64,000 bases of DNA, from NCBI GenBank assembly GCA_963787345.1, contig CAWBCW010000030.1:1-64000 (forward strand), read 5' to 3'. The notes under the pieces were generated by a model. It was not told where the DNA came from and did no database searches. It saw only the letters and a list, made by a program, of their open reading frames with translations. A program made the translations under genes and the position numbers. Below, piece by piece: positions 44,729 through 53,135 of the stretch. Origin of the DNA: Bacillus_BD sp963787345. GTDB taxonomy: Bacteria; Bacillota; Bacilli; Bacillales; Cytobacillaceae. Each line of letters opens with the position of its first letter. Positions within the stretch are counted from its first letter, which is position 1.

Positions 44729-45952
44729 ATGAAAAGCATTTCCTTTATCCACGGTGCAGATTTACACCTAGATAGTCCGATGGTGGGCTTATCTTATTTG
44801 CCGAAGGAGATTTTCGAACGGTTAAAAGAGAGCACCTTTACCGCATTATCCCATTTAGTTGACGCTGCCATTGTTCATGAAGTTGATTTTGTTATTTTAG
44901 CAGGAGACTTATTTGATGAACAAGACCGGAGTGTAAGAGCGCAAATAAGGCTGCAAAAAGAAATGGAAAGATTGAATAAAGAGGAGATTGAAGTCTTTGT
45001 TATCCATGGAAACCATGATCATTTAAATGGTGATTGGGTGCATTTAGATTTCCCAAAAAATGTCCATGTTTTTCCTGAAAGAGTCGAGGTGAAATTTCAT
45101 ACGACAAAAACGAACGCAGTCGCTCATTTATATGGGTTCAGCTATCCTACGCGGCACTTAGAAGACAACTATTTATCACAGTACAGGAAAAAAGAAGGAG
45201 CAGATTTTCACATTGGAATCCTCCATGGTCATTATGAGGGTGATAGTGACCATAGCCGCTATGCTTCTTTTACAACAAAGGAACTGCTACAGAAAAAGTT
45301 TGATTATTGGGCATTAGGACATATCCATAAAAGACAAATCATTCATCATTCGCCAATAATTTCTTACCCGGGAAATATTCAAGGTCGAAATAGTAAAGAA
45401 GTTGGTGAAAAAGGCTGCTACCTTGTCAAAATGACGAAGGAAGAGACAAATCTAGAATTTATAAATACAGCAGATATCATTTGGGACCAAGTTGAGATCG
45501 ATGGAACCGGTATCAAAACCTTTCAAGAGTTATATAAGATTTTACAAAAAACGATTGAAGATAAAAGGGCCCTGGGAAAAGGTGTGTTACTATCTCTTTC
45601 CTTATCAAACATTAGCCTAAACGATAAGGAATGGATAAATGTAAAAAATGGTGAGCTTTTACAGGCCTTGCAAGATCAAGAAAAGGACGAAGATTCATTT
45701 GTTTGGCCGATTTATATTGAAGCAAACCAATCGATCGAATGGGAACGAAGCAAGCTAGAAACAGAATCACAATTTTATAAGGAAATGTTTCAAACTGCAG
45801 ACTCCATTAAAACAATCAATGAAAGCATAGAACCATTATATGATCATCCCGTTGCCTCTAAATTTTTAGAACGACTTTCAGACGAAGAGAAAAAAAGCAT
45901 ACAGGAAGAGGCAGTACAATTATTGATTTCCTTATTAAAGAAGGGAGGGTAA
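44729..45952 (+). CDS. yhaO: YhaO, SbcD/Mre11-like DNA repair exonuclease
   Basis: 407 residues. Metallophosphoesterase-type nuclease. Motifs: FIHGADLHLDSP, VILAGDLFDEQD, FVIHGNHDHLNGD, GILHGHYEGD and WALGHIHKRQ. The C-terminal third is a helical region that probably docks on the SMC partner. ATG 44729 has GGAGA 7 bases upstream; the longer frame from 44705 has none. It is coupled to yhaN (4 bases between stop and start). Confidence 0.93.
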   Translation: MKSISFIHGADLHLDSPMVGLSYLPKEIFERLKESTFTALSHLVDAAIVHEVDFVILAGDLFDEQDRSVRAQIRLQKEMERLNKEEIEVFVIHGNHDHLNGDWVHLDFPKNVHVFPERVEVKFHTTKTNAVAHLYGFSYPTRHLEDNYLSQYRKKEGADFHIGILHGHYEGDSDHSRYASFTTKELLQKKFDYWALGHIHKRQIIHHSPIISYPGNIQGRNSKEVGEKGCYLVKMTKEETNLEFINTADIIWDQVEIDGTGIKTFQELYKILQKTIEDKRALGKGVLLSLSLSNISLNDKEWINVKNGELLQALQDQEKDEDSFVWPIYIEANQSIEWERSKLETESQFYKEMFQTADSIKTINESIEPLYDHPVASKFLERLSDEEKKSIQEEAVQLLISLLKKGG

Positions 45953-45956
45953 ATGG

Positions 45957-48929
45957 ATGAGAATAGAAGAAATTTATATTTATGGGTACGGTAAATTTGA
46001 AAATATTAAATTTACAAATTTAGGGAAAATGCAGGTTTTCTTTGGCAGCAATGAAGCGGGAAAGTCGACAATCATGTCTTTTATTCATAGCATTTTATTT
46101 GGGTTTCCAACGAAGCAACAATCAGAACTTCGGTATGAACCCAAAAAAGGGGCGAAGTATGGAGGACAATTAACCGTTTATTTCCCTGATCATGGAAAAG
46201 TGTTGATTGAACGGGTAAAAGGGAAAGCAACGGGAGATGTGGTCGTCCGATTAGAAAATGGAACAATCGGCGGAGAAGCCTTGCTTAAAGAACTACTGTC
46301 AGCGATTGATAAACAATTATATACATCGGTCTTTTCCTTCAATCTTCAAGGGCTGCAAAATATTCATTTAATGAAAGAACAGGATTTAGGGAGGTTTTTA
46401 TTTTCAATTGGAACAGTAGGGACGGATCAACTGTTAAAGGCAGAAAATGAGCTAGCAAAGGCGCTTGATACTCGTTTTAAGTACAATGGAAGAAATCCCC
46501 AATTGAATATAAAAATGAAGGAATTACAGCAATTACGAAGTCAGTTATGGGAAGCTGAGAAAAATAATGAACAATATGTTACCTTGCTGCAAAAAAGAGC
46601 TGACATCGAATTACAGATTAAAGAATACAAAGAAACTTCCGGTGAACTAAACAGGGAAAAGGCAATGTGGGAAGAGTGGAAAAAGGTTTACCCGCTTTAT
46701 AAACAAGCAGAGGTTCTTAAAAAGGAATTATCTCAATATGATGGGATTACCTTTCCGCAACAAGGTCTAGAGAGGCTGGAACAATTACAAAGTTTACAAA
46801 ACCAAATACAGCGAAAAGTACATAAAACAGAACAAAGGCTGCAAAGTCTAAAGGGTGAAATGGAGCAATTAACACCAAACTTCTCTTTAATCCAAAAAGA
46901 GCATGAAATTAATACGGCTGTTGAAAATCTTCCTTTATTGGATAAAACAAAACAGGAATTAAATGGACTGCAAGCTAAAATGAAAAAGCTAGACGAAGAA
47001 CTTCTTTTTTTACACAATAAAATTCATTTGCCTCTCTCAGAGCAAGATATTCTCACGACGAATACAAGCATCTTTATAAAAGAAAAGATAACGAATCTAA
47101 CCGCTAAACAAAAAAGCTTATCAGAGAAAAAACTTGCGTTGGATGAAAGGTTTCAAGAAGAAAAAAGCAGATTGGAAGAATTAGAAACAAAAGAAATGCT
47201 CCTGAAACAAGAGCTTATCCCTGATGGCGAACGAACGGAACTGGAGGATACTTTATCCCGTTCAAAGTCTAAAGAATATCGTATGTTTCAAAAAGAGAAT
47301 CTTGAAGAACGGTTAACAGGATTGAAGGCCTCTTTACAAAAGGAAAGAAGGAGAAGTACCCAACATAAAGTTCAACATCTCATATTAGCGGTTCTATTCA
47401 GTGCTTTATGCGGATGGGGACTTTTATCAAAATCCTATTCTTTTTCATTGTTAGGCGGTTTAGGTCTTCTCTTTATTGTGTGGTCATTCCTAAAAGCGTC
47501 TTTTTCAAAGGATATTCAATCGATCCAAAAGGAAATCGCTAAATGGCAAGATAAAAAGGCGACATTAGAGCAAGAATTGAAGACGCCGATGGGCGAAGTT
47601 GAAGTGATACGCCAGCAGCTTGAAAAGGATAAGGAGATAAGAGATCAGGTAAACCAGTTGGCTTTACTTATCGAAAGGCAGCATGACCAGTATAACCATG
47701 TCATCGATTTATTTCAGAAATGGGAACAAAATGAAGCTGCGCTTCGCCAAGAGTTATTAGATATGGGAACAGAGTTGAAACTTCCTGACAAAGTAGTGCT
47801 CAACTATTTATTAGATGCCTTTGGAATTATTGACGAATTGAAAAAGGCATATATAGAAAAGAAAATGCTATTGAACCAGATGAATGCCAGTGAGGATTCC
47901 GTTAAAGAGATCGTGTCTCTTATTAATGAGCTTTCCGTACAGTATTTCCAACAGATGAATCATTCTTATCATGAAGCAGCATTTATGTTAAAAAGAAGTT
48001 TGCGGGAGGAATTGGAGAAGCATATTCAATTTAAAGAGAAGCAGGAACAATATCGTCAGTTGGAAGAAGAGTATAGGATCGATCAAGCGGAATGGAAGAG
48101 CCTTGAAGCCGAAGTCGACACCCTTTATCAAAAGGCAGGTGCTCAAGATGAAAAAGGGTTTAGAGAAATAGGGGAGATGGCCCAAATAAAGGACGACTTG
48201 CTGAAAAAATGGAATAACATTCATATTCAACTTAAATTATCTACAATTGAGTTGACAGAGATGGATTCCATTGAAGAGCAAACCATTGACGAGCGAATCG
48301 AAGAGAGCAAAATAGAAAAAGAGACAATTGAACAAAGGGTCACTCTTTGTAATGAGGAGCTTGCGTCTATCAAACATCAAATTGCTGTAATCGAAGAGGG
48401 AGGAACCTATGCGGATCTCCTGCATCGTTTTAAACAATTAAAATTTGAGTTTGAATCGGATGCAAAAGATTGGGCTAAGTTTGCAGCTGCCAAGGAAATC
48501 CTACAAAAAACGACTAATAATTTTAAAGAAATATGGTTTCCAAAAATGCTTGCCAAAGCGGAGGAATATTTGCAGTTTTTAACGAACGGAAATTATATTC
48601 GAATTCTTCCTAAACAAGATAGCAGTGGTTTTATTATTGAGAGTAAAGATCATCTTCTTTTTGAAGCAAATGAGTTAAGTCAAGCAACGACTGAACAAAT
48701 CTATATTTCGATTCGTTTAAGCCTGGCTGTTACCGTTTATGAAGAATATAAGCTTCCCATTATCATTGATGATAGCTTTGTTAATTTTGATAAGGTTAGA
48801 ACGAAACGGGTGATTGAATTATTGCACCGATTTGATGACTATCAAGTCCTTTTCTTCACCTGTCATGAACATTTAGTAAGTTATTTTCAAAATATCATTC
48901 ATATTGAAAAGAAAAAGGCCATTTCATAA
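45957..48929 (+). CDS. yhaN: YhaN, SbcC/Rad50-like SMC ATPase
   Basis: 990 residues. The N-terminal ATPase half has Walker A FGSNEAGKSTIMSF (about 30-43). Long coiled coils follow (about 170-460 and 520-880). The C-terminal half carries NELSQATTEQIYISIRLSLA (signature-like) and Walker B PIIIDDSFVNFD. Instead of a zinc hook, the middle holds a hydrophobic hairpin (about 472-510: LILAVLFSALCGWGLL then LGGLGLLFIVWSFL), so the protein may be membrane-tethered. It probably forms a nuclease-ATPase complex with YhaO. The stop codon lies within the terminator. Confidence 0.93.
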   Translation: MRIEEIYIYGYGKFENIKFTNLGKMQVFFGSNEAGKSTIMSFIHSILFGFPTKQQSELRYEPKKGAKYGGQLTVYFPDHGKVLIERVKGKATGDVVVRLENGTIGGEALLKELLSAIDKQLYTSVFSFNLQGLQNIHLMKEQDLGRFLFSIGTVGTDQLLKAENELAKALDTRFKYNGRNPQLNIKMKELQQLRSQLWEAEKNNEQYVTLLQKRADIELQIKEYKETSGELNREKAMWEEWKKVYPLYKQAEVLKKELSQYDGITFPQQGLERLEQLQSLQNQIQRKVHKTEQRLQSLKGEMEQLTPNFSLIQKEHEINTAVENLPLLDKTKQELNGLQAKMKKLDEELLFLHNKIHLPLSEQDILTTNTSIFIKEKITNLTAKQKSLSEKKLALDERFQEEKSRLEELETKEMLLKQELIPDGERTELEDTLSRSKSKEYRMFQKENLEERLTGLKASLQKERRRSTQHKVQHLILAVLFSALCGWGLLSKSYSFSLLGGLGLLFIVWSFLKASFSKDIQSIQKEIAKWQDKKATLEQELKTPMGEVEVIRQQLEKDKEIRDQVNQLALLIERQHDQYNHVIDLFQKWEQNEAALRQELLDMGTELKLPDKVVLNYLLDAFGIIDELKKAYIEKKMLLNQMNASEDSVKEIVSLINELSVQYFQQMNHSYHEAAFMLKRSLREELEKHIQFKEKQEQYRQLEEEYRIDQAEWKSLEAEVDTLYQKAGAQDEKGFREIGEMAQIKDDLLKKWNNIHIQLKLSTIELTEMDSIEEQTIDERIEESKIEKETIEQRVTLCNEELASIKHQIAVIEEGGTYADLLHRFKQLKFEFESDAKDWAKFAAAKEILQKTTNNFKEIWFPKMLAKAEEYLQFLTNGNYIRILPKQDSSGFIIESKDHLLFEANELSQATTEQIYISIRLSLAVTVYEEYKLPIIIDDSFVNFDKVRTKRVIELLHRFDDYQVLFFTCHEHLVSYFQNIIHIEKKKAIS

Positions 48930-48943
48930 TGGCCTTTTTTCTT
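48912..48943 (+). terminator. Terminator of yhaON
   Basis: AAAAAGGCCAT pairs with ATGGCCTTTTTT. The loop contains the yhaN stop codon, so termination follows translation directly. Confidence 0.88.
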
Positions 48944-49010
48944 TCTATTTTTTCCATACAAGCTTTATTTTTGACATATCGTTATCCTAACCCTCATAAA
49001 CTGTAGGGAC

Positions 49011-49104
49011 AAGCCTCCGGAGGATGCCACGGATTTTTTAAAAGAAATTTAGCGAGGCAAGCTTGATTAAAATCCGGGCGCAAATTCGACGGAGCGAATT
49101 TGAT
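49011..49104 (+). repeat. Intergenic repeat family A, copy 5 (3' half only)
   Basis: AAGCCTCCGGAGGATGCCAC, GGATTTTTTAAAAG, GCGAGGCAAGCTTG, then CCGGGCGCAAATTCGACGGA and GCGAATTTGAT. It ends 3 bases before the yhaL translation-initiation region. The upstream half of the element is missing. Confidence 0.78.
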
Positions 49105-49123
49105 TATAGTGAGGTGACTAGTA

Positions 49124-49315
49124 GTGGATATTCCTTTTTGGATGTATTTCGTGGTAACGGGAATTGTTTTTAGTGCATTTATGGTATATAAAACGGGTAA
49201 GGAAGAAAAGCAGATAGAAGATGAAATCATTGAACGTGAAGGTGAAGTGTATATGAAGCGGCTTGAAGAAGAACGGGAAGATAAAGAGTCCGCCGAAAAG
49301 TCAGTGGGGGTATAA
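49124..49315 (+). CDS. yhaL: YhaL-like small sporulation membrane protein
   Basis: 63 residues. One N-terminal membrane segment (residues 4-22, FWMYFVVTGIVFSAFMV) precedes a highly charged helical tail (EEKQIEDEIIEREGEVYMKR). The arrangement and the position next to prsA match YhaL, a protein reported to matter for sporulation. GTG 49124 has GAGGTG at a 7-base spacing. The gene sits directly after a family A repeat, where yhaM would be expected in B. subtilis. Confidence 0.8.
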   Translation: MDIPFWMYFVVTGIVFSAFMVYKTGKEEKQIEDEIIEREGEVYMKRLEEEREDKESAEKSVGV

Positions 49316-49365
49316 AGGGAAACATCCATCCTTAGGGTCTTACTGCCCGTAATGATGTGATCAAG

Positions 49366-49409
49366 TGAAAAAAGACCAACACCAAGATCTCTTGGGTTGG
49401 TCTTTCACA
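49366..49409 (-). terminator. Terminator of prsA
   Basis: On the minus strand AAAGACCAACCCAAGA pairs with TCTTGGTGTTGGTCTTT, followed by TTT. Confidence 0.85.
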
Positions 49410-49417
49410 TTTAGCCA

Positions 49418-50290
49418 TTATTTCTTCTCTTCTTCAGCCTTTTCATCTGTAGCCGTTCCTAAAATACTTTTAAGGTCTTTATCTTTAATTTCGACCCCAG
49501 CGTCCTTCATTTCGCGGTCAATCACACCTTGAATGGTTGCTGGATCTGTTAAACGAGCATTCATTAGCTCCTGCTTCATTTCGTCCTTAACCTCTTCATA
49601 AGGTTCTTTTTCCTTCTTGTCCGTTACTTGAATGATATGAAATCCATGTTGTGTTTGAACTGGATCACTGATTTCATTCACTTCTAATGCATATGCGGCC
49701 TCTTCAAATGGAGGTACCATTGCGCCTGGTCCAAACCAATCAAGATCCCCGCCTTTTTCAGCTGTACCGTCTGTTGAATACTCTTTCGCCAAGTCCTCAA
49801 ACTTTTCTCCGGCATCAAGTTTTGACTTTACCTCTTTTGCGGTTTCTTCATCTTCAACAAGAATATGTCTTGCCCTAATGTCAGGACGATACTCTTCTTC
49901 ATAATACTTTTTCACATCTTTATCTTTAATATCTGCACTAATCGCTTTCTCTAGTAAAAGATTTAGTTTTAAATAGTCTTGTTTAAAGGATTCTTCGCTT
50001 TCAAAGCCTGATTGAAGGAAAAAGGCTTCTCCGTATTGTTCCTTAAACTCTGCAACTTTCTCGTCTAATTCTTTATCTGAAACCTCATATTTTTCCGATA
50101 AAACTTTTTCGTAAACCATTTGTTGTAATACAGCCTGTCCAGCCATATCTTTCATTTGTGTATAAAATTCATCTTTCGTAATGTTTCCAGCATTTGATTC
50201 TACAATGAGATCCGATCCATCTCCATTATTACAAGCTGTTAATGACAGGATTCCAACCGCCATCGTAATAGGCAATATCCATTTTTTCAC
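49418..50290 (-). CDS. prsA: PrsA, extracytoplasmic foldase lipoprotein
   Basis: 290 residues. The signal peptide ends in a lipobox (LSLTAC, Cys near residue 20), so it is lipid-anchored outside the membrane. The parvulin-type PPIase domain (about 135-225) includes RARHILVEDEETAKEV, FEDLAKEYSTDGTAEKGGDL, DWFGPGAMVPPFEEAAY and TQHGFHIIQVTDKK. It folds secreted enzymes and penicillin-binding proteins. A strongly Lys/Glu-rich C-terminal tail follows. Its neighbours yhaL and hpr keep the B. subtilis order, and Hpr is a known stationary-phase regulator. Confidence 0.95.
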   Translation of the reverse strand: MKKWILPITMAVGILSLTACNNGDGSDLIVESNAGNITKDEFYTQMKDMAGQAVLQQMVYEKVLSEKYEVSDKELDEKVAEFKEQYGEAFFLQSGFESEESFKQDYLKLNLLLEKAISADIKDKDVKKYYEEEYRPDIRARHILVEDEETAKEVKSKLDAGEKFEDLAKEYSTDGTAEKGGDLDWFGPGAMVPPFEEAAYALEVNEISDPVQTQHGFHIIQVTDKKEKEPYEEVKDEMKQELMNARLTDPATIQGVIDREMKDAGVEIKDKDLKSILGTATDEKAEEEKK

Positions 50291-50473
50291 GTATTAACAC
50301 TCCCAGAATATTATTAAGTCTAAGCAACAATCATTACTATAACATAAATTTGTGCGCTAACAAATGAATAAGAGGGGTTTTGAAGATTTTTTTTGAAAAA
50401 GCTGGGTAAATGTCCATTACATATTCGCCCTTGTTTCATATGATAAATTGTAAGAGAAAGGGGGGTAAAGAGA

Positions 50474-50557
50474 ATGGGACATTATTATAACAATGGTTTC
50501 GCGTTAATCGTGGTTCTGTTCATTTTATTAATTATTATTGGGGCCTCCTTCTATTAA
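50474..50557 (+). CDS. YjcZ-family sporulation micro-protein 1
   Basis: 27 residues: a short GHYYNNGFA head and a hydrophobic helix (ALIVVLFILLIIIGASFY). This is the signature of the YjcZ/YhaJ-like sporulation peptides. AAAGGGGGG precedes ATG 50474 (spacer about 7-9). It is paired with a near-identical gene 77 bases downstream. Confidence 0.85.
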   Translation: MGHYYNNGFALIVVLFILLIIIGASFY

Positions 50558-50634
50558 AAAAATCTTAAGTACCTAAACAACTGGCGTAAAAAAAATAACA
50601 GTTCAGTGGTTTCCTTTTAAAGGAGGTGTTAAGT

Positions 50635-50718
50635 ATGGGTCATAGTTACGGTGGGGGCTTTGCGTTAATCGTGGTTCTTTTCATCTTATTAATCATCGTT
50701 GGTGCAGCATGGTTATAA
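50635..50718 (+). CDS. YjcZ-family sporulation micro-protein 2
   Basis: 27 residues: GHSYGGGFA head and ALIVVLFILLIIVGAAWL helix. It differs from its upstream twin mainly in the head and the last four residues. A strong AAGGAGGTG precedes ATG 50635. The coding DNA of the helix is almost identical to the twin, indicating a recent tandem duplication. Confidence 0.87.
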   Translation: MGHSYGGGFALIVVLFILLIIVGAAWL

Positions 50719-50737
50719 GATTGAATGATGAATAAAC

Positions 50738-50773
50738 ATCAAAAAAGCGGTGATTCCTCACCGCTTTTTATTT
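50738..50773 (+). terminator. Terminator after the YjcZ pair
   Basis: AAAAAAGCGGTGA pairs with TCACCGCTTTTT around a short loop. Confidence 0.88.
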
Positions 50774-50785
50774 AAGGATTAGTGG

Positions 50786-50971
50786 TTACGTTATGGCGAC
50801 CAAGATTTTTACATAAGAGGAGATAAGTAGGATCGTAACAAGAATATTGATCGTTCTAAAGACGGATGATTGCTTTTCCTCTGGAATTTCTTTTTGCATA
50901 CAAAGGGAATTTGTTAGTCTATTAATATTAAATAATATAAAAATGGCGAATAAAATGTAAAAAAATAGCAA
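50786..50971 (-). CDS. Small two-helix membrane protein
   Basis: About 61 residues if it starts at TTG 50971, which has AGGAGG 10 bases upstream. Two membrane segments (LFFYILFAIFILFNI, and INILVTILLISSYVKILVA) are joined by a polar linker with CMQKEIPEEKQ. The longer open frame to 51121 lacks a ribosome-binding site. No family is recognised. Confidence 0.5.
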   Translation of the reverse strand: MLFFYILFAIFILFNINRLTNSLCMQKEIPEEKQSSVFRTINILVTILLISSYVKILVAIT

Positions 50972-51311
50972 TTTAACGATTCCTCCTTTTGAGAGGCTCA
51001 TTCTGTCTCGTGAATAAGATTGAATGATTGTATATCTAGGATCACGATTATAAAAAGCCAATAATGTTATGGTATTATAAATTCTCTTATATATATGCTT
51101 AAGAATGGAAAAATAAAACAAAAATAATGGTTCAATGGGTCATACCCCTACCTGAAAGGTCAGAGAAATGGTAAAATAATGTAGATATTGTACATACTTC
51201 AATAATTACTGATTTGAATGACATATGTAAATTTACGCTGAAAGCAATAAAAAATCAATAGTAATTTATGAAAGAGCTCTTAATTAATGTTAGATCAAAG
51301 TGGGGAAAGAT

Positions 51312-51659
51312 ATGGATTTGCAGGCGATAGTAGACAAACTTAATAAGTTGGAATATCATCAATCTCTTTTGCTAAAAATGAATAGAGCCACAACAGAGAC
51401 TTTTTATAAGTTGATTGTTGAAAAGTCATTGTCACAGGAAGAAGTTCAACAATTCTATAAGAGTTGTGAGAGCTTGAGCAAAGTTTATGAAGAACAGAAA
51501 GCGGAAGGTTTTGTTTATTTTCATCCGCTTTATGAAAAGTTCATTACTGATCTCCACCCTAAACTTTCTCCTGAAGAAGTAATTTTAGCTTGTTTAAGAC
51601 AAGAGTTATATGTTCCGTTAATGACAGAATTCAAAAAATATCTCTCGTTGTTTAAATGA
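51312..51659 (+). CDS. yhaI: YhaI-like protein (DUF1878)
   Basis: 115 residues, soluble and helical: DKLNKLEYHQSLLLKM near the start, then VEKSLSQEEVQQFYKSCESL and HPKLSPEEVILACLRQ. It fits the uncharacterised YhaI family found beside hpr. ATG 51312 is chosen; a GTG at 51300 is also in frame, and GGGGAAA lies between them. Its last 8 bases overlap the 3' end of the convergent hpr gene. Confidence 0.82.
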   Translation: MDLQAIVDKLNKLEYHQSLLLKMNRATTETFYKLIVEKSLSQEEVQQFYKSCESLSKVYEEQKAEGFVYFHPLYEKFITDLHPKLSPEEVILACLRQELYVPLMTEFKKYLSLFK

Positions 51660-52227
51660 ATTCTGTCTCCATGTTTGTCTTTTTAACAATTTTCCCATCT
51701 TTTTCAACGAAACCTTGATTCACATTGTTAAAAGAAGTTTCAAAGATTTCCATAAAGTCATCCCCATAAATATTACGAACAATTGCCATTAACTCCATAA
51801 TCTCTGGAAACTTTCCATAAATATCTTTTAACGGTAATGATGCCGAATAGACGGTGGTTTGAGTTGCATCATAGGATTCTAATAAATCTAAAAATACTTT
51901 TTCCCCTTCATCTGTTAGTTTAATGTACGTATTGCGCTTATCGTTTTCTTTCTTCGAAAACTCCAGGAAGCCTCGTTCCTCTAACTTTTTGGAGAAATTA
52001 AAAGCGGTTGAAACATGCATGACTCCGAATTTTGCTACGTCTGAGATGGAAGCACCATTTAAATGGTAGGCGATTGATAAGATATGGTGTTCATTAATAT
52101 TTAGATCATAAGGTTTAATCCATTGCTGCCAATCTTTCTCAACCGATTTCCATAAAGCTTTACTTAATTGCGAAATTCTTTGAATGTAAAGCATCGCTTC
52201 CTTTTTAGAAAACTCTTTTTCTTCCAT
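51652..52227 (-). CDS. hpr: Hpr (ScoC), MarR-family transition-state regulator
   Basis: 191 residues. It represses extracellular protease and sporulation genes during growth. SKALWKSVEKDWQQWIKPYD, LNINEHHILSIAYHLNGASI, the winged-helix recognition part SDVAKFGVMHVSTAFNFSKK and LEERGFLEFSKKENDKRNTY match Hpr closely. I start at ATG 52227 (MEEKEFSKKE), with AAAAGGGG about 9 bases upstream. The open frame extends to 52380 through AT-rich DNA without a site. It is convergent with yhaI, with an 8-base overlap. Confidence 0.94.
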   Translation of the reverse strand: MEEKEFSKKEAMLYIQRISQLSKALWKSVEKDWQQWIKPYDLNINEHHILSIAYHLNGASISDVAKFGVMHVSTAFNFSKKLEERGFLEFSKKENDKRNTYIKLTDEGEKVFLDLLESYDATQTTVYSASLPLKDIYGKFPEIMELMAIVRNIYGDDFMEIFETSFNNVNQGFVEKDGKIVKKTNMETEFI

Positions 52228-52460
52228 CCTCATATACCCCTTTTCGTTATCTCTCTTTATTAACATTATGCCAATAAAGTAAAGATTAATAAAGATATTA
52301 ATTTGCCAAATCTTTTGAATATACGTAAATTGCGTGTATTTTTTATGCAAATATACTATTTTGTTTTTTACTATTATCACAGTATATTTATTTTCGATTA
52401 TGATAAGGGAAAATCCTGCTTTTTTTGCATATTTTTTAAAAAAATGTCAGAATTTACATA

Positions 52461-52814
52461 TTATTCACTTAATGTCCTCTCGATTTCTGCGATCGTTTTT
52501 TCAAGAGAAGCGATTTCTTGTTGTAATTGTAATTGATGAGGGTGGATATCATTCTTCCAATCCTCGATCACTATTTTTATATCTGATAGGAAAGTACAAA
52601 TTGTTTCTTTGCCTTCGAACGCAGCAGATGTTACATCTTTCTGTAGTTCGTGTAAATGAGATTTAATCTCGGATAGCCCATGAATAAATGGCTGTACGGT
52701 GTTGTTTAGTTGAATTCGAGTTCCTTTACCGGAATTAGGGGCAGTGAGTAATGTGAATATACCGGAAGCAACAGCTCCCAATATGAATCCAGTGAGATAC
52801 GACTTTCCATTCAT
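52461..52814 (-). CDS. yhaH: YhaH-like YtxH-domain protein
   Basis: 117 residues. The YtxH domain begins with a Gly-rich membrane segment (SYLTGFILGAVASGIFTLLT), followed by PNSGKGTRIQLNNTV. The rest is helical and probably coiled coil (WKNDIHPHQLQLQQEIASLE). The function of the family is unclear; many members are stress- or sporulation-linked. ATG 52814 follows GAGGTG; an in-frame GTG at 52823 overlaps that site. Confidence 0.85.
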   Translation of the reverse strand: MNGKSYLTGFILGAVASGIFTLLTAPNSGKGTRIQLNNTVQPFIHGLSEIKSHLHELQKDVTSAAFEGKETICTFLSDIKIVIEDWKNDIHPHQLQLQQEIASLEKTIAEIERTLSE

Positions 52815-52914
52815 AACTTTCACCTCAATTAGAATTGAATTGATTGGTCTTGTGTAATATCACTTAATCATTCAGCATAAACTTAACCGTGCTTGTCTGT
52901 TTGGGGGTGTCAGC

Positions 52915-53094
52915 ATGAGCATCTTTTTTTTCACTTTATTCTTTTTATCGGTTTCGCTCAGTCTTTATTATTTATTGGCATGGAAGAGGCCAAGTGCATA
53001 TCCACCCAAATATTTATTAAAAAAACGGTTACAAATTATGGTTCTAAGTAGTATTTTATTTTTCACTATTAGTATTGTGTTAATGATGTTTTGA
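52915..53094 (+). CDS. 59-residue two-helix membrane protein
   Basis: ATG 52915 is preceded by GGGGGTG. The product has two membrane helices (FFFTLFFLSVSLSLYYLLAW and IMVLSSILFFTISIVLMMF) joined by a basic, Pro-rich linker KRPSAYPPKYLLKKRLQ. A terminator follows. A TTCAGCATAA motif, similar to the left end of the family A repeats, lies 45 bases upstream. No family is recognised. Confidence 0.6.
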   Translation: MSIFFFTLFFLSVSLSLYYLLAWKRPSAYPPKYLLKKRLQIMVLSSILFFTISIVLMMF

Positions 53095-53100
53095 TAAGAA

Positions 53101-53134
53101 AGAAAAACCCGTCAATCTAGACGGGTTTCAAACA
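53101..53134. terminator. Terminator between the 59-residue gene and trpP
   Basis: AAACCCGTC and GACGGGTTT form a perfect stem with A-rich and T-rich sides. It can serve both convergent genes, most clearly trpP (TTTTTCTTTC on the minus strand). Confidence 0.8.
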
Positions 53135-53135
53135 G

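Noticed and set aside
44729..48929. yhaON as a known phage-defence nuclease pair
   Set aside because: The genes match the conserved chromosomal SbcCD-like YhaON of Bacillus in a housekeeping context; there is no sequence basis for assigning a defence role.
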